A DNA stretch of 64,000 bases, taken from NCBI GenBank assembly GCA_902560245.1, contig CACELK010000007.1, positions 1 through 64,000 on the forward strand, given 5' to 3'. The stretch comes from an uncultured Pelagibacteraceae bacterium. GTDB lineage: Bacteria > Pseudomonadota > Alphaproteobacteria > Pelagibacterales > Pelagibacteraceae. The position numbers were made by a program, and so were the translations under genes. The first letter of the stretch is position 1. Every line of letters begins with the position of its first letter. The notes beneath the pieces were generated by a model that had not been told where the DNA came from, did no database searches, and saw only the letters and a program-made list of their open reading frames with translations. Positions 51,414 through 60,359 of the stretch are shown here, in pieces.

Positions 51414-52336
51414 ATACTGGTATAGTATACTCAGATTCGTCAACAAATCATTTAACAGGGGATGGTCATCCTGAACAACCAAAAAGAGTAGTGGCTATTG
51501 CTGAAAAATTAAAAAAAAATAAAAATTTGATATGGGATAAACCAGGTGTTTTTGACCATAAAATTTTAAAAAAAGCTCATGATGAAGACTACATAAATAT
51601 GGTTCAAAAAAGTTTTCCTAGTGAAGGTGCTAAGTTTTTAGATGGGGATACGGTCATCTCACCAGGTAGCAAAGATGCATCAATTGATGCAGTAGGCTCT
51701 GTAATTAAAGCAATCGATGGAGTGGAACAGGGAAAATTTAAAAATGCTTTTTGCCCTGTTCGTCCTCCTGGTCACCATAGCGAAAAAAATAAAGCTATGG
51801 GTTTTTGTATTTACAATAATTGTGCTATTGCAGCACATTATCTTATTGAAAATTTTAATTATAAAAAAATTGCAATATGGGATCCTGATGTACATCAGGG
51901 AAATGGTCATCAAAATATTTTTTGGGACAATAAAAATGTTTTATATTTATCAACGCACCAATTCCCTTTTTACCCTGGCACTGGAAGTGAAAAAGAAAAG
52001 GGCAATCATAATAATATTTTTAATGTTCCTCTACCAGCAGGAACGACATCAGAGGAATATCTAAACGCACATGATAGAGTTTTAGATAAATTAATTGAAT
52101 TTAGGCCTGAATTTTTACTTATTAGCATGGGCTTCGATATGCATAAAGATGATCCCTTGGCACAATTTGAATTAAATTCTGAGGACTTTTATGAAATTAC
52201 AAAAAGAACTCTTAGAGCTACTAATGAATTTACAAAAGGAAAAGTTGTGTCCGTTTTAGAAGGCGGGTATGACCTTAATGCACTTGCAGAAAGTGCATTT
52301 AATCATGTAAACGCATTATCAGAAAATAAAATATGA
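51410..52336 (+). CDS. Histone deacetylase-like (class II type) zinc amidohydrolase
   Basis: The 308-residue protein has the HDAC/acetoin-utilisation core. It includes GDGHPEQPKRV, PVRPPGHHSEK (His122/His123), GFCIYNNCAIAA, WDPDVHQGNG (zinc ligands Asp160 and His162; the usual second His after it is Gln163), SMGFDMHKDDPLA (ligand Asp243) and LEGGYDL (Tyr287). All residues needed for catalysis are present. Bacterial members deacetylate acetylated polyamines, small amides or protein lysines. The substrate here is unknown. It overlaps dapE and the SET-domain gene by four bases each, so the three are translated together. Confidence 0.9.
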   Translation: MNTGIVYSDSSTNHLTGDGHPEQPKRVVAIAEKLKKNKNLIWDKPGVFDHKILKKAHDEDYINMVQKSFPSEGAKFLDGDTVISPGSKDASIDAVGSVIKAIDGVEQGKFKNAFCPVRPPGHHSEKNKAMGFCIYNNCAIAAHYLIENFNYKKIAIWDPDVHQGNGHQNIFWDNKNVLYLSTHQFPFYPGTGSEKEKGNHNNIFNVPLPAGTTSEEYLNAHDRVLDKLIEFRPEFLLISMGFDMHKDDPLAQFELNSEDFYEITKRTLRATNEFTKGKVVSVLEGGYDLNALAESAFNHVNALSENKI

Positions 52337-52809
52337 AGTTATATAAAATAAAAAAATCAAATATTGATAAAAATGGAAGAGGTTTATACGCAACAAAAAA
52401 TATTAAAAAAGGAACAAAAATAATTAATTATGTAGGAAATATAATCTCTGTCAAAGAAAGTGATAATAACCCTAAATTTGATAATAAAAAACCAATATAC
52501 CTTTTCAATTTGAATAAAAAGTATGATTTAGATGGTGATGTTTCTTGGAATATAGCTCGATTAATTAATCACTCATGTTCAAATAATTGTGATTATGAGG
52601 GAAAAGGTTTAAAAATTTGGGTTACCGCTATTAAAGATATTAAAAAAGGAGAGGAATTGACATGCGATTATGGATTTAGCTACGATTCTGATTTCAAACA
52701 ATATCCTTGTAAATGTCAATCAATAAGTTGTGTTGGATACATTGTGCGACAAGGATCTAGATGGAGGATCAATAAAAAATTTAAAAAAAACTACAGAGTT
52801 AATAATTAA
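52333..52809 (+). CDS. SET-domain protein lysine methyltransferase
   Basis: The 158-residue protein is one SET domain. It has KNGRGLYATKNIKKG (GRGL motif near 14-28), the knot-forming NIARLINHSCSNNC (residues 73-86), GEELTCDYGF with Tyr113, and a cysteine post-SET tail (CKCQSISC, near 126-133). These are the SAM-binding and catalytic elements of protein lysine methyltransferases. Such proteins are rare in bacteria outside Chlamydiae and some others. It overlaps the HDAC-like gene (ATGA) and converges on truA with an 11-base overlap. Confidence 0.88.
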   Translation: MKLYKIKKSNIDKNGRGLYATKNIKKGTKIINYVGNIISVKESDNNPKFDNKKPIYLFNLNKKYDLDGDVSWNIARLINHSCSNNCDYEGKGLKIWVTAIKDIKKGEELTCDYGFSYDSDFKQYPCKCQSISCVGYIVRQGSRWRINKKFKKNYRVNN

Positions 52810-53539
52810 TTTTTTCTAGATAAAGCCCATGTGGAGGCGCAGGTGGAGCACATAAATTTCTTTTTTTATATTTTATAACTTTTTCAAATTTTTTTAAACT
52901 CCATTTTTTTTCGGCTAAATATTTTAAACATCCTACCATTGATCTAACTTGTTGTTGTAAAAAAGATTGAGATGTAAATTTTATCTCAATTTTATCCTTA
53001 ATTTTTTTTATTCTAATATTTTTCATTGTTCTTATTGGAGATACTGCATTACAACTTGACGATCTAAATGCTGAAAAATCATGTGTTCCTAAAAGTTTTT
53101 TGGAACCTTTTTTCATCAGATTTAAATCAATCTTATTTCTTATATGCCAACCTCTATCTTTTTCTATAGATGGAGCACTAATTCTATTAAAAATAATGTA
53201 TTTATATGTTCTTTCTTTGACTGAAAATCTTGCGTGAAATTCTAAATTTTTTTTTTTTATTTTTTTTATTGAAACATAGTTAGGATTTAAAAAGAAATTA
53301 ATTGATTTTAAAAATTTATTTAAATTTATAATTTTTCTATTTGTATCAAAATGCGCTGATTGTTCTAAGGCATGAACTCCAGCATCTGTTCGGCCAGAAC
53401 CAACTACTTTTATTTTTTCTTTTAACAATTTCGATATATGCAATTGAATTAATTTTTGAACTGTTTTGCCTTTTGGTTGAATTTGCCAACCACTAAATCC
53501 TGTTCCAACATATTCAATTAAAATTTGGTACCTATTCAT
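52799..53539 (-). CDS. truA: tRNA pseudouridine38-40 synthase
   Basis: TruA makes pseudouridine at positions 38-40 of tRNA anticodon stems. From the ATG at 53539 (MNRYQILIEYVG) the protein is 246 residues. It has GTGFSGWQIQP, GSGRTDAGVHALEQ with the catalytic Asp, HARFSVKERTYKYIIFN, HDFSAFRSS and FLQQQVRSMVGCL. The C-terminus reads LCAPPAPPHGLYLEKI. An upstream TTG extends the frame but overlaps fmt. It overlaps the fmt stop by eight bases. Confidence 0.96.
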   Translation of the reverse strand: MNRYQILIEYVGTGFSGWQIQPKGKTVQKLIQLHISKLLKEKIKVVGSGRTDAGVHALEQSAHFDTNRKIINLNKFLKSINFFLNPNYVSIKKIKKKNLEFHARFSVKERTYKYIIFNRISAPSIEKDRGWHIRNKIDLNLMKKGSKKLLGTHDFSAFRSSSCNAVSPIRTMKNIRIKKIKDKIEIKFTSQSFLQQQVRSMVGCLKYLAEKKWSLKKFEKVIKYKKRNLCAPPAPPHGLYLEKINY

Positions 53540-54461
53540 TCTGTAGATTAGATCCTTTTTTAATTTTAGATCCAAGCATAAATTCACCAATTTTTTGTAC
53601 CTGTTTCCCCTCTCTTTGAATTTCTAATATCTCTATGGCTTTTTCTTTACAGCCAATTTCCATTCTTTCTGAAAGAACTTTACCAATATCACCTTGTTTT
53701 TCAGATATTTTTGCTCTTAAAATCTTGTATCTTTCACCACTATAATTAAACCATGCTCCTGGACTAGGGCTTAAACCATTAATTAAGCCAATTAATTTTT
53801 TTGCTGAATTATTCCAATTTATTTTTCCTTCAGTTTTACAAATTTTTTTAGCATATGTTGCTTTATTATGGTCCTGTTGATGAAATATAACCTCATCAGC
53901 TATTATATTATCTACTATTTCTGAAATATTATCTGAAGCCAAAACAGATAACTTTTCAGATAAAGTTGAAGTATTATCTTCTTCTTTGATTTTTAGTTTT
54001 GTACTAAAACATACAGGGCCACTATCAAGCTTTTCATTTATTTTCATTATACTAATACCTGTTTCCTTATCTAAATTCATTATTGATCTTTGTATTGGAG
54101 CTGCTCCTCTCCATTTTGGTAATAATGAAGCATGAATATTAATAAAACCTTTTTTAGAGAGAGTTAACATTTTTTTAGGAATAATTTGTCCATAAGCTAC
54201 TACAATCACCAAATCAGGATCTAAATTTTTTAAAAAGTTAAACTCATCTTCATTATTTTTTAAATCTTTTGGTATTCTACAGTCTATATTCAATGTTTCT
54301 GAAAATTTTTGTATAGGAGATTTATTTATTTTTTGACCTCTATTAGATTTTTGGGGTGGTTGAGTATAAACAGCTGAAATATTATAACCGTTCTGGTATA
54401 AAGATTTTAAGATTGGTACAGCAAAATATGGGGTACCCATAAAAACTATTTTTTTTAACAT
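53532..54461 (-). CDS. fmt: Methionyl-tRNA formyltransferase
   Basis: Fmt formylates initiator Met-tRNA. The 309-residue protein has the N-terminal VFMGTPYFAVPILKSL, VVVAYGQIIPK, INIHASLLPKWRGAAPIQRSIM with the catalytic-region HASLLPKWRGA, and TGISIMKINEKLDSGPV. The C-terminal domain has NGLSPSPGAWF. The fmt-def-truA grouping is standard. It sits between def (three-base gap) and truA. Confidence 0.97.
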   Translation of the reverse strand: MLKKIVFMGTPYFAVPILKSLYQNGYNISAVYTQPPQKSNRGQKINKSPIQKFSETLNIDCRIPKDLKNNEDEFNFLKNLDPDLVIVVAYGQIIPKKMLTLSKKGFINIHASLLPKWRGAAPIQRSIMNLDKETGISIMKINEKLDSGPVCFSTKLKIKEEDNTSTLSEKLSVLASDNISEIVDNIIADEVIFHQQDHNKATYAKKICKTEGKINWNNSAKKLIGLINGLSPSPGAWFNYSGERYKILRAKISEKQGDIGKVLSERMEIGCKEKAIEILEIQREGKQVQKIGEFMLGSKIKKGSNLQNE

Positions 54462-54464
54462 TAA

Positions 54465-54983
54465 TTAAACTACTATTCTATCTGGCTTATTTTTTAGGAG
54501 TTTTTTAATGATCATGCCTTTTTTTAATTTAGATAGATAGTCAATAAACAAAATACCCTCCAAATGATCCATTTCATGCTGAATGCATGTCGCTAACAAT
54601 CCATCAGCATTTAATATTTTTTTTTCACCCTTATAATTTAAATATTCAATTTTACACTTGCTTGGTCTTTCTATTTGTGCAAATTGATTTGGAACAGATA
54701 GACATCCTTCTTCATAAATTGATTTATTGTTGTCTCTATTTTTTATAACTGGATTAACAAAATATAATGGATTTTTTTCTCCATTACTCCAATTAATATC
54801 CATTACTATAATTCTTTTTGGAACTCCAATTTGGACGGCAGCAAGTCCTATGCCCTTAGCGTGATACATAGTATCAAGCATATCATCCATTAAATCCTGT
54901 TCGGACTTACCTACTTTTTCCACAGGTTCCGAAACCTGTCTTAGTATTTTGTTTGGTTCTGTTATAATTTTTTTTATAGACAT
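54465..54983 (-). CDS. def: Peptide deformylase
   Basis: Def removes the formyl group from nascent proteins. The 172-residue protein has motif 1 GIGLAAVQIG near 48-57, motif 2 EEGCLSVP near 90-97 (the zinc-binding Cys) and motif 3 QHEMDHLEGILFID near 133-146 (two His and the catalytic Glu). The tail is basic, ending NKPDRIVV. It precedes fmt on the same strand. Confidence 0.97.
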   Translation of the reverse strand: MSIKKIITEPNKILRQVSEPVEKVGKSEQDLMDDMLDTMYHAKGIGLAAVQIGVPKRIIVMDINWSNGEKNPLYFVNPVIKNRDNNKSIYEEGCLSVPNQFAQIERPSKCKIEYLNYKGEKKILNADGLLATCIQHEMDHLEGILFIDYLSKLKKGMIIKKLLKNKPDRIVV

Positions 54984-55008
54984 TTAAGAAAGTATTTTAT
55001 TATAATTT

Positions 55009-56772
55009 TTAAACTTTTAAAGGTAGAACTTTTAATAAAATTTTATTTCTCAATTTATCAATATTTAATTGATTTAAAGCGCTTACAATAAAAAATAGTG
55101 TCTCTGAACCAAGATCTTCGAAATTATCCTGTCCAAGTATCTGAACTAATCTCAATAGAACTAAGCCTGTTTCACCATTTTCAATTAATACATTAATATC
55201 AGATGGCATGTTTGATGCATCTACCTCGTAAAGGTTTTCATATTTTTTAGCAATTTCAAACCCATCAGATTTTAGGGACTCCAGTAAAATTATATCTTTA
55301 GTAGATATAAAATATTTTTTATTTTTTTTTATTTTTTTTAAAATATCATTTAAATCCTTTTGAGTATTTTGTTTGTCTATATCTTCTCTAAGATAATTAA
55401 TTAATTTTGACTGATGAATTATCTTGTTGTTAATTTTTATTGTTTTTGATATTTCTTCATCCCTTTTAATATGCTTATTATAAAATCTTGTATAATTTGA
55501 TGGGACATTATTTAAATCGATATTTTCAAGAATGGATGTAAGTTTGTTATTAAAGGCATTTGGTATGTCCTCTTTTATAAAAGAGTTTTTTAAAATTTTT
55601 GTCAAATTTAATTTTTTTTCAATTTCAGAATTTATCAGAATTCCTTGATATAAAAGAGCTCTGCTTTCGGCTCCAGATAGACGTCTGTATGATTGTTCTA
55701 CATTTAAAAGTTGATTAATACTAAACTGAAATCTTTTATATAATTCAAATAGCTCTTCTTCTGTATAATTTCCCTCATGCGTAGCTTTCTCGATAGATGA
55801 AATTTTTTTTATGTCATCTAAATCAACCTTTTCAATGTTTGTAAGTAAATTAGATGTTGACAAATAACGCCAAATTTCTTTTTTTGTTTTATCATTAGGT
55901 TCAAAAATAAAATTTGAATTTATTCTATGTGAAAGATGAAAATTTAAAATATTTTTTTCTGAAATAGTTTCATCAACTATTTGATTATATCCCATTAAAT
56001 AGTCAAATTTTTTTTCAAAAAAGATATCATTAAATCCTAGCTCTTTCTTTAAATCATACAATAGTTGAGCTTCTTCCTTTTTATTTTTATTTATCAAACA
56101 ATAAATACTAAATTTTGATAAATAATCATCTTTCATTGGATAATCTAATTTTGAAAGTAAATTACAAGATTTTTTAAGTTCAGACTTTGAAAGATATTCA
56201 TCAACTAAAAATTTTATTAATTTATTATTATTGTCTATGGTTTTATTTTTGATTAAATATTGTTCTATTAAATTTAAATCTGAATTTTTAAGTAACCAAT
56301 CATGTTTTAAATTTAAAAATTTGTCATATGAAATATTCTTTTTAGGATAATAGGAATTAGTTAAAAGAGATATTTTTAGTATTTCTTTTGAGTCTTTCGA
56401 TAATTCGATTTTTTTTATTTTATTAATTAATTCTATAATCCTATTTCCATCTGAGTTTGACCACATATCTATAGTTAAATCATTTTCAGATGGATCGTAT
56501 AAACCAACAATCTGTATGTTGTTTGATGATAGCACATCATCAAGCTCTACATTAATATCAATATTATTTTTGGATTGAATTTGGTAAATTGATTTTGTTG
56601 TATCTTCTGACTCTTTGATTTTTGTATCAGAATCTTCTAGCCCAGTTTTATTGCTATTTTCCAAATTCCATATATCGGTTGGTTCCTCGGATACTAAATT
56701 ATTATTTAGTAAGAATAAAAAACAAAAAAAAATAAATAAATTTTTTTTATTTAACAATCTTAAGATTTTCAT
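55009..56772 (-). CDS. Large secreted protein of unknown function, helical-repeat type
   Basis: From ATG 56772 the protein is 587 residues; a TTG six codons up is the alternative. The start MKILRLLNKKNLFIFFCFLF is a strong signal sequence, followed by an acidic, Ser/Asn-rich stretch near 30-65. After that come mostly amphipathic helices with paired short repeats (for example LLSKLDYPMKDDYLSKFSIYCLINKNKKEEAQLLYDL), which resemble TPR-like superhelices. I do not recognise a family; large periplasmic proteins of this kind occur near aroK in some alphaproteobacteria. It overlaps the 61-residue membrane protein gene by 26 bases. Confidence 0.75.
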   Translation of the reverse strand: MKILRLLNKKNLFIFFCFLFLLNNNLVSEEPTDIWNLENSNKTGLEDSDTKIKESEDTTKSIYQIQSKNNIDINVELDDVLSSNNIQIVGLYDPSENDLTIDMWSNSDGNRIIELINKIKKIELSKDSKEILKISLLTNSYYPKKNISYDKFLNLKHDWLLKNSDLNLIEQYLIKNKTIDNNNKLIKFLVDEYLSKSELKKSCNLLSKLDYPMKDDYLSKFSIYCLINKNKKEEAQLLYDLKKELGFNDIFFEKKFDYLMGYNQIVDETISEKNILNFHLSHRINSNFIFEPNDKTKKEIWRYLSTSNLLTNIEKVDLDDIKKISSIEKATHEGNYTEEELFELYKRFQFSINQLLNVEQSYRRLSGAESRALLYQGILINSEIEKKLNLTKILKNSFIKEDIPNAFNNKLTSILENIDLNNVPSNYTRFYNKHIKRDEEISKTIKINNKIIHQSKLINYLREDIDKQNTQKDLNDILKKIKKNKKYFISTKDIILLESLKSDGFEIAKKYENLYEVDASNMPSDINVLIENGETGLVLLRLVQILGQDNFEDLGSETLFFIVSALNQLNIDKLRNKILLKVLPLKV

Positions 56773-56932
56773 TTGATATAATTTTTTCAATTTTTTTGTT
56801 GGGCTTAGGAAAATCTATCTTATCTACTAATATTACAGCTATAAAAAATACTAAAAAAATAAAAGCAGACTTAATTAGTATTTTAATCAAAAAAGAATAT
56901 TTTCCACCTCTTGTTTTTTTATGAAATTGCAT
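56747..56932 (-). CDS. Small single-pass membrane protein (61 residues)
   Basis: The frame from ATG 56932 gives a basic N-terminus (MQFHKKTRGGKYSFLIKI), one hydrophobic helix near residues 20-38 (IKSAFIFLVFFIAVILV) and a charged tail DKIDFPKPNKKIEKIISNENLKIVK. The overlap of 26 bases with the secreted protein gene and the shared strand support coupled expression. I do not recognise a family. The basic residues ahead of the helix suggest that the tail faces the periplasm. Confidence 0.65.
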   Translation of the reverse strand: MQFHKKTRGGKYSFLIKILIKSAFIFLVFFIAVILVDKIDFPKPNKKIEKIISNENLKIVK

Positions 56933-56989
56933 ATATCTTCTAATAATTTCAAATTAAGACATATTTGTGTTTTTTCAATAAAGAAACTT

Positions 56990-57502
56990 ATGAATTTTAA
57001 AAAAAACCTAGTATTGCTAGGTATGATGGCTTCTGGAAAATCAACTATTGGCAAATTAGTCTCAAGGAAATTAGGTTTAAAATTTTATGACATTGATAAA
57101 CTTATAGAAGATGAAATGAGAATGACTATTTCTGAAATTTTTAATAATAAAAGCGAGATTTTTTTCAGATCATTGGAGGAGAAAATAACTCTAAGAATCC
57201 TAGAAAATAAAAACAGTGTAATTTCTTTGGGAGGAGGATCTTTTTTTAACGATAAAATTCAAAAAGAAATTTTGAATAACCACGTCTCTTTTTGGCTAAA
57301 TTGTAGTAATAATCTTTTAATTAAAAGAATAAGAAAAAATAACAAGAGACCAATTGCAAATAAGCTTAATAATAAAGAATTAGTTAACTTAATTAGTAGT
57401 AGAAAAAAAATATACAAAAGAGCAAAATTTAAAATTAATTGTGATAAATTATCAAAACAACAAATCACTACAAATATTATAAATTTATATGAGACAATTT
57501 AA
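56990..57502 (+). CDS. aroK: Shikimate kinase
   Basis: AroK phosphorylates shikimate. From ATG 56990 (MNFKKNLVLLGMMASGKSTIG) the protein is 170 residues. Walker A is GMMASGKST near 10-18, the shikimate-binding motif reads FYDIDKLIEDEM (the Asp-Ile-Asp pair near 34-36), with a further motif FRSLEEKITL and SLGGGSF near 78-84 and RRPL-like NNKRPIANKL. A 23-codon frame extension upstream is not conserved. It overlaps aroB by 14 bases. Confidence 0.95.
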   Translation: MNFKKNLVLLGMMASGKSTIGKLVSRKLGLKFYDIDKLIEDEMRMTISEIFNNKSEIFFRSLEEKITLRILENKNSVISLGGGSFFNDKIQKEILNNHVSFWLNCSNNLLIKRIRKNNKRPIANKLNNKELVNLISSRKKIYKRAKFKINCDKLSKQQITTNIINLYETI

Positions 57503-58595
57503 ATTAAACGTTAATACAAAAAGTCAAAATTATCCTATAATAATTGGCAGGAGTCTTTACGAAAACTTGCCTAAACTTTTAATCAAAAATTCCATTAAAT
57601 TTAATAAGTGTTTAATTATAATCGATAATAAAATTAAAAAAACAGTTAGATCAAAAATTTTAAGTAAATTTAAAAAAAAAAACAAAATTGTTTATTTATT
57701 TCAAGCAAATGAAAAAAATAAAAATTTAAAAAATGTTGAAAAAATTTTAGACATTATGTTGAAAAATAACTTTCAGAGAAATGATTGTTTAATATCTATA
57801 GGGGGTGGTATTACAGGTGATGTATCTGGTTTTACTGCGAGTATATATAAAAGAGGAATAAAATTCATAAATGTTCCTACTACATTACTTGCACAAGTAG
57901 ATTCATCTATAGGAGGTAAAACAGGAGTAAATACTTCGCATGGTAAGAATTTGATAGGATCCTTCTATCAACCAAATTTAGTTATAACTGATATTAATTT
58001 TTTGAGAACCCTCCCAAAAAGAGAGATAATTTGTGGATACGCCGAGATACTTAAACATTCTTTAATTTTTAGTGAAAAATTTTTTTCATTTTTAGATATA
58101 AATGGTTCAAAAATAATTAAAATTAAAAGTCCTTTTATTGAAAAATCAATAATTGAAAGCTGTAAAATTAAAAAGAAAATTGTTGAATTAGATGAAAAAG
58201 AAAAAAATCTAAGAAAAATTTTAAATTTCGGCCACACTTTTGCTCATGCATATGAAGCAACACTTAAATATTCTAATAGATTGAATCATGGTGAGGCTGT
58301 TTTATTGGGGATAATCTCTGCTATTACATTTAGTAAAAAATTAAAGATTTTATCGGAAAAAGATTATTTGAAAATAAAAAAACATTTTTATAAATATAAT
58401 CTACCAAACAAAGTAAATAAATTTTTTTCAAAAAAACATTTAGAAAAATTGGTAATGTTTATGAAAAAAGATAAAAAAAATTTTTCAAATAGTATAAATT
58501 TAATTTTAATTAAGAAAATTGGAAAAATAAAGCTAAACTTAAATTTTAAAGAAAAAAAAATTTATAACTTTTTGAATGAGAAATTAATTAATTAA
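57489..58595 (+). CDS. aroB: 3-dehydroquinate synthase
   Basis: AroB makes 3-dehydroquinate from DAHP, using NAD and a metal ion. The 368-residue protein has SIGGGITGDVSGFTASIYKRGIKF (near 96-119), VPTTLLAQVDSSIGGKTGVN (near 122-141), HGKNLIGSFYQP and EIICGYAEILKHSLIF. NFGHTFAHAYE and NHGEAVLLGI, holding the metal histidines, follow near 249-276. The aroK-aroB pair is the usual one. It converges with bolA, overlapping by 12 bases. Confidence 0.96.
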   Translation: MRQFKLNVNTKSQNYPIIIGRSLYENLPKLLIKNSIKFNKCLIIIDNKIKKTVRSKILSKFKKKNKIVYLFQANEKNKNLKNVEKILDIMLKNNFQRNDCLISIGGGITGDVSGFTASIYKRGIKFINVPTTLLAQVDSSIGGKTGVNTSHGKNLIGSFYQPNLVITDINFLRTLPKREIICGYAEILKHSLIFSEKFFSFLDINGSKIIKIKSPFIEKSIIESCKIKKKIVELDEKEKNLRKILNFGHTFAHAYEATLKYSNRLNHGEAVLLGIISAITFSKKLKILSEKDYLKIKKHFYKYNLPNKVNKFFSKKHLEKLVMFMKKDKKNFSNSINLILIKKIGKIKLNLNFKEKKIYNFLNEKLIN

Positions 58596-58844
58596 AATTT
58601 GCAAAGAGTGAATATCGTCTTGAAGCTCTTTTTTTAATATAGAGTATATTTTTCTTGAAGACTCAATCTTTGACATTTTTTTTAATGTTTTAGATTTAAT
58701 TACTAATTTTAAATGAAATTTATTTTTTTCATGGCTCTTGTGATTTTTATGAAGAAATGTTTTATCTTGAATATCTATATTTTCTATTATTAAGTTTTCA
58801 TTTATTTTCTTTTTTACTGTTAAAATAAGGTTTTTTATATTCAT
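58584..58844 (-). CDS. BolA-family protein
   Basis: The 86-residue protein has the BolA fold sequence. It begins with an N-terminal helix and has IDIQDKTFLHKNHKSH (His residues near 32-38), FHLKLVIKSKTLKKMSKIESSRKIYSIL and a C-terminal IHSLQI. BolA proteins pair with monothiol glutaredoxins in iron-sulfur handling. The gene is divergent from the dnaJ-like gene, with a 23-base gap. The bolA-dnaJ-cobS-cobT neighbourhood is common in alphaproteobacteria. Confidence 0.87.
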   Translation of the reverse strand: MNIKNLILTVKKKINENLIIENIDIQDKTFLHKNHKSHEKNKFHLKLVIKSKTLKKMSKIESSRKIYSILKKELQDDIHSLQILIN

Positions 58845-58867
58845 AAATATTAGTATTATATTATATC

Positions 58868-59395
58868 ATGAAAAATATTTGTGACTGGGATAATTGTATG
58901 GAAATAGGGGAATTTAAAGCGCCTATAGAAAAAGATAATAGTAAAAACTTTAGACTTTTATGTCTGGCCCACGTCAAAGAATTTAATAAAAATTGGAATT
59001 ATTTTGCGGGGATGAGTGATAAGCAAATTTACGATTTCTTAAAATCAGATATGACTTGGCATAAATCAACTCAAAGTTTTAGTTCATCTGATAATTTTTT
59101 TAAAGTTTTGTGGAATAATGCTCTTAAAGATGAACTTGATAAAACCAAATTTAAAAGCCAGTTGAATTATATGCGTCAATTTAAATTTGACCATAATGAT
59201 ATAAAAGCATTTGGAATCCTTGGTATTTCTGTTGGTTTAAAATGGGAAAAAGTTCAAAATAAATTTAAAAGTCTTGTCAAAAAATTTCACCCTGATATGA
59301 ATCCTGGAAATAAAAAATACGAAGAAAAACTAAAGCTAATAACTTTAGCCTATACACAATTAAAGAACACATATAGAGATAAAATTGACACCTAA
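58868..59395 (+). CDS. J-domain (DnaJ-like) protein
   Basis: The 175-residue protein carries an N-terminal part with short Cys/His motifs (CDWDNC near 5-10 and CLAHVKEF near 33-40). A C-terminal J-domain covers about residues 115-173 with FGILGISVGLKWEKVQNKFKSLVKKFHPDMNPGNK and the HPD tripeptide that stimulates Hsp70. Such one-domain proteins precede cobS in alphaproteobacteria. The stop overlaps the cobS TTG start by 11 bases, so it is translated with cobS and probably shares a chaperone role. Confidence 0.88.
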   Translation: MKNICDWDNCMEIGEFKAPIEKDNSKNFRLLCLAHVKEFNKNWNYFAGMSDKQIYDFLKSDMTWHKSTQSFSSSDNFFKVLWNNALKDELDKTKFKSQLNYMRQFKFDHNDIKAFGILGISVGLKWEKVQNKFKSLVKKFHPDMNPGNKKYEEKLKLITLAYTQLKNTYRDKIDT

Positions 59396-60359
59396 TTTAA
59401 ATATTAAACCTGACATAAAATTATCTGTAAATCAAACATTTGGTATTGAAAGTGAAATGGAAGTAGATGCATTTTCAAAAAAAAGTGAATTTGTTCCTGA
59501 AATAGATAAAGATTATAAATTTGATAGAGATACAACATTGGCTATATTAAGTGGTTTTAATTATAATAAAAGAGTAATAGTTCACGGCTATCATGGAACT
59601 GGGAAAAGTACACACATAACTCAAGTCGCAGCTAGACTTAATTGGCCATGTATAAGAGTCAATTTAGACTCACATATAAGTAGAATTGATTTGATTGGGA
59701 AAGATTCAATTGTAATTAAAGACGGAAAACAAGTTACAGAGTTTAAAGAAGGTGTGCTTCCATGGTCTATCCAAAACCCGATAGCGCTTGTATTTGATGA
59801 ATATGATGCTGGAAGACCTGATGTAATGTTTGTTATCCAAAGAGTACTGGAGTCAGAGGGTAGCTTTACCCTTCTAGACAAGAACAAAGTCATAAAACAA
59901 AATAATTATTTTAGATTATTTGCAACTGCTAACACGATCGGACTGGGTGATACGACAGGGTTATATACTGGAACACAACAAATAAACCAGGCCCAAATGG
60001 ACAGATGGAATATAGTTACCTCTTTAAACTACTTAAGTTTAGATAAAGAAATGGAAATTATATTAGCAAAAAATAAAAGTTTAAATAATTCTAAAGGTAA
60101 AGAAAAAGTATCCAATATGATTAAAGTTGCTTCTTTAACAAGAAAAGGTTTTATAGCTGGCGATATATCAACGGTAATGAGTCCGAGAACAGTTTTGCAT
60201 TGGGCAGAAAATATGGAGATATTTAAAGACATAGGATATGCTTTTCGAGTAACTTTTTTAAATAAATGTGATGAAGTCGAAAAAAATATTATTGCTGAAT
60301 ACTATCAAAGATGTTTTGGTGAAGATCTTCCAGAGTCAATGATAAATATTCAGATTTAA
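59385..60359 (+). CDS. cobS: CobS-family AAA+ ATPase
   Basis: CobS is the AAA+ subunit of aerobic cobaltochelatase (CobNST), which inserts cobalt into hydrogenobyrinate diamide. The 324-residue protein has Walker A GYHGTGKST near residues 68-76, Walker B ALVFDEYDA near 134-142 and sensor 1 FRLFATANTIG near 186-196. The second region YTGTQQINQAQMDRWNIV is present, along with the arginine-finger region. The start is TTG 59385 (MTPNLNIKPD); no ATG fits. It is followed by cobT with no gap. No other cobalamin gene is in the window. Confidence 0.94.
   Translation: MTPNLNIKPDIKLSVNQTFGIESEMEVDAFSKKSEFVPEIDKDYKFDRDTTLAILSGFNYNKRVIVHGYHGTGKSTHITQVAARLNWPCIRVNLDSHISRIDLIGKDSIVIKDGKQVTEFKEGVLPWSIQNPIALVFDEYDAGRPDVMFVIQRVLESEGSFTLLDKNKVIKQNNYFRLFATANTIGLGDTTGLYTGTQQINQAQMDRWNIVTSLNYLSLDKEMEIILAKNKSLNNSKGKEKVSNMIKVASLTRKGFIAGDISTVMSPRTVLHWAENMEIFKDIGYAFRVTFLNKCDEVEKNIIAEYYQRCFGEDLPESMINIQI

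Noticed and set aside
51717-52064. 115-codon plus-strand frame within the HDAC-like gene
   Set aside because: Alternate frame inside a gene whose motifs are conserved.
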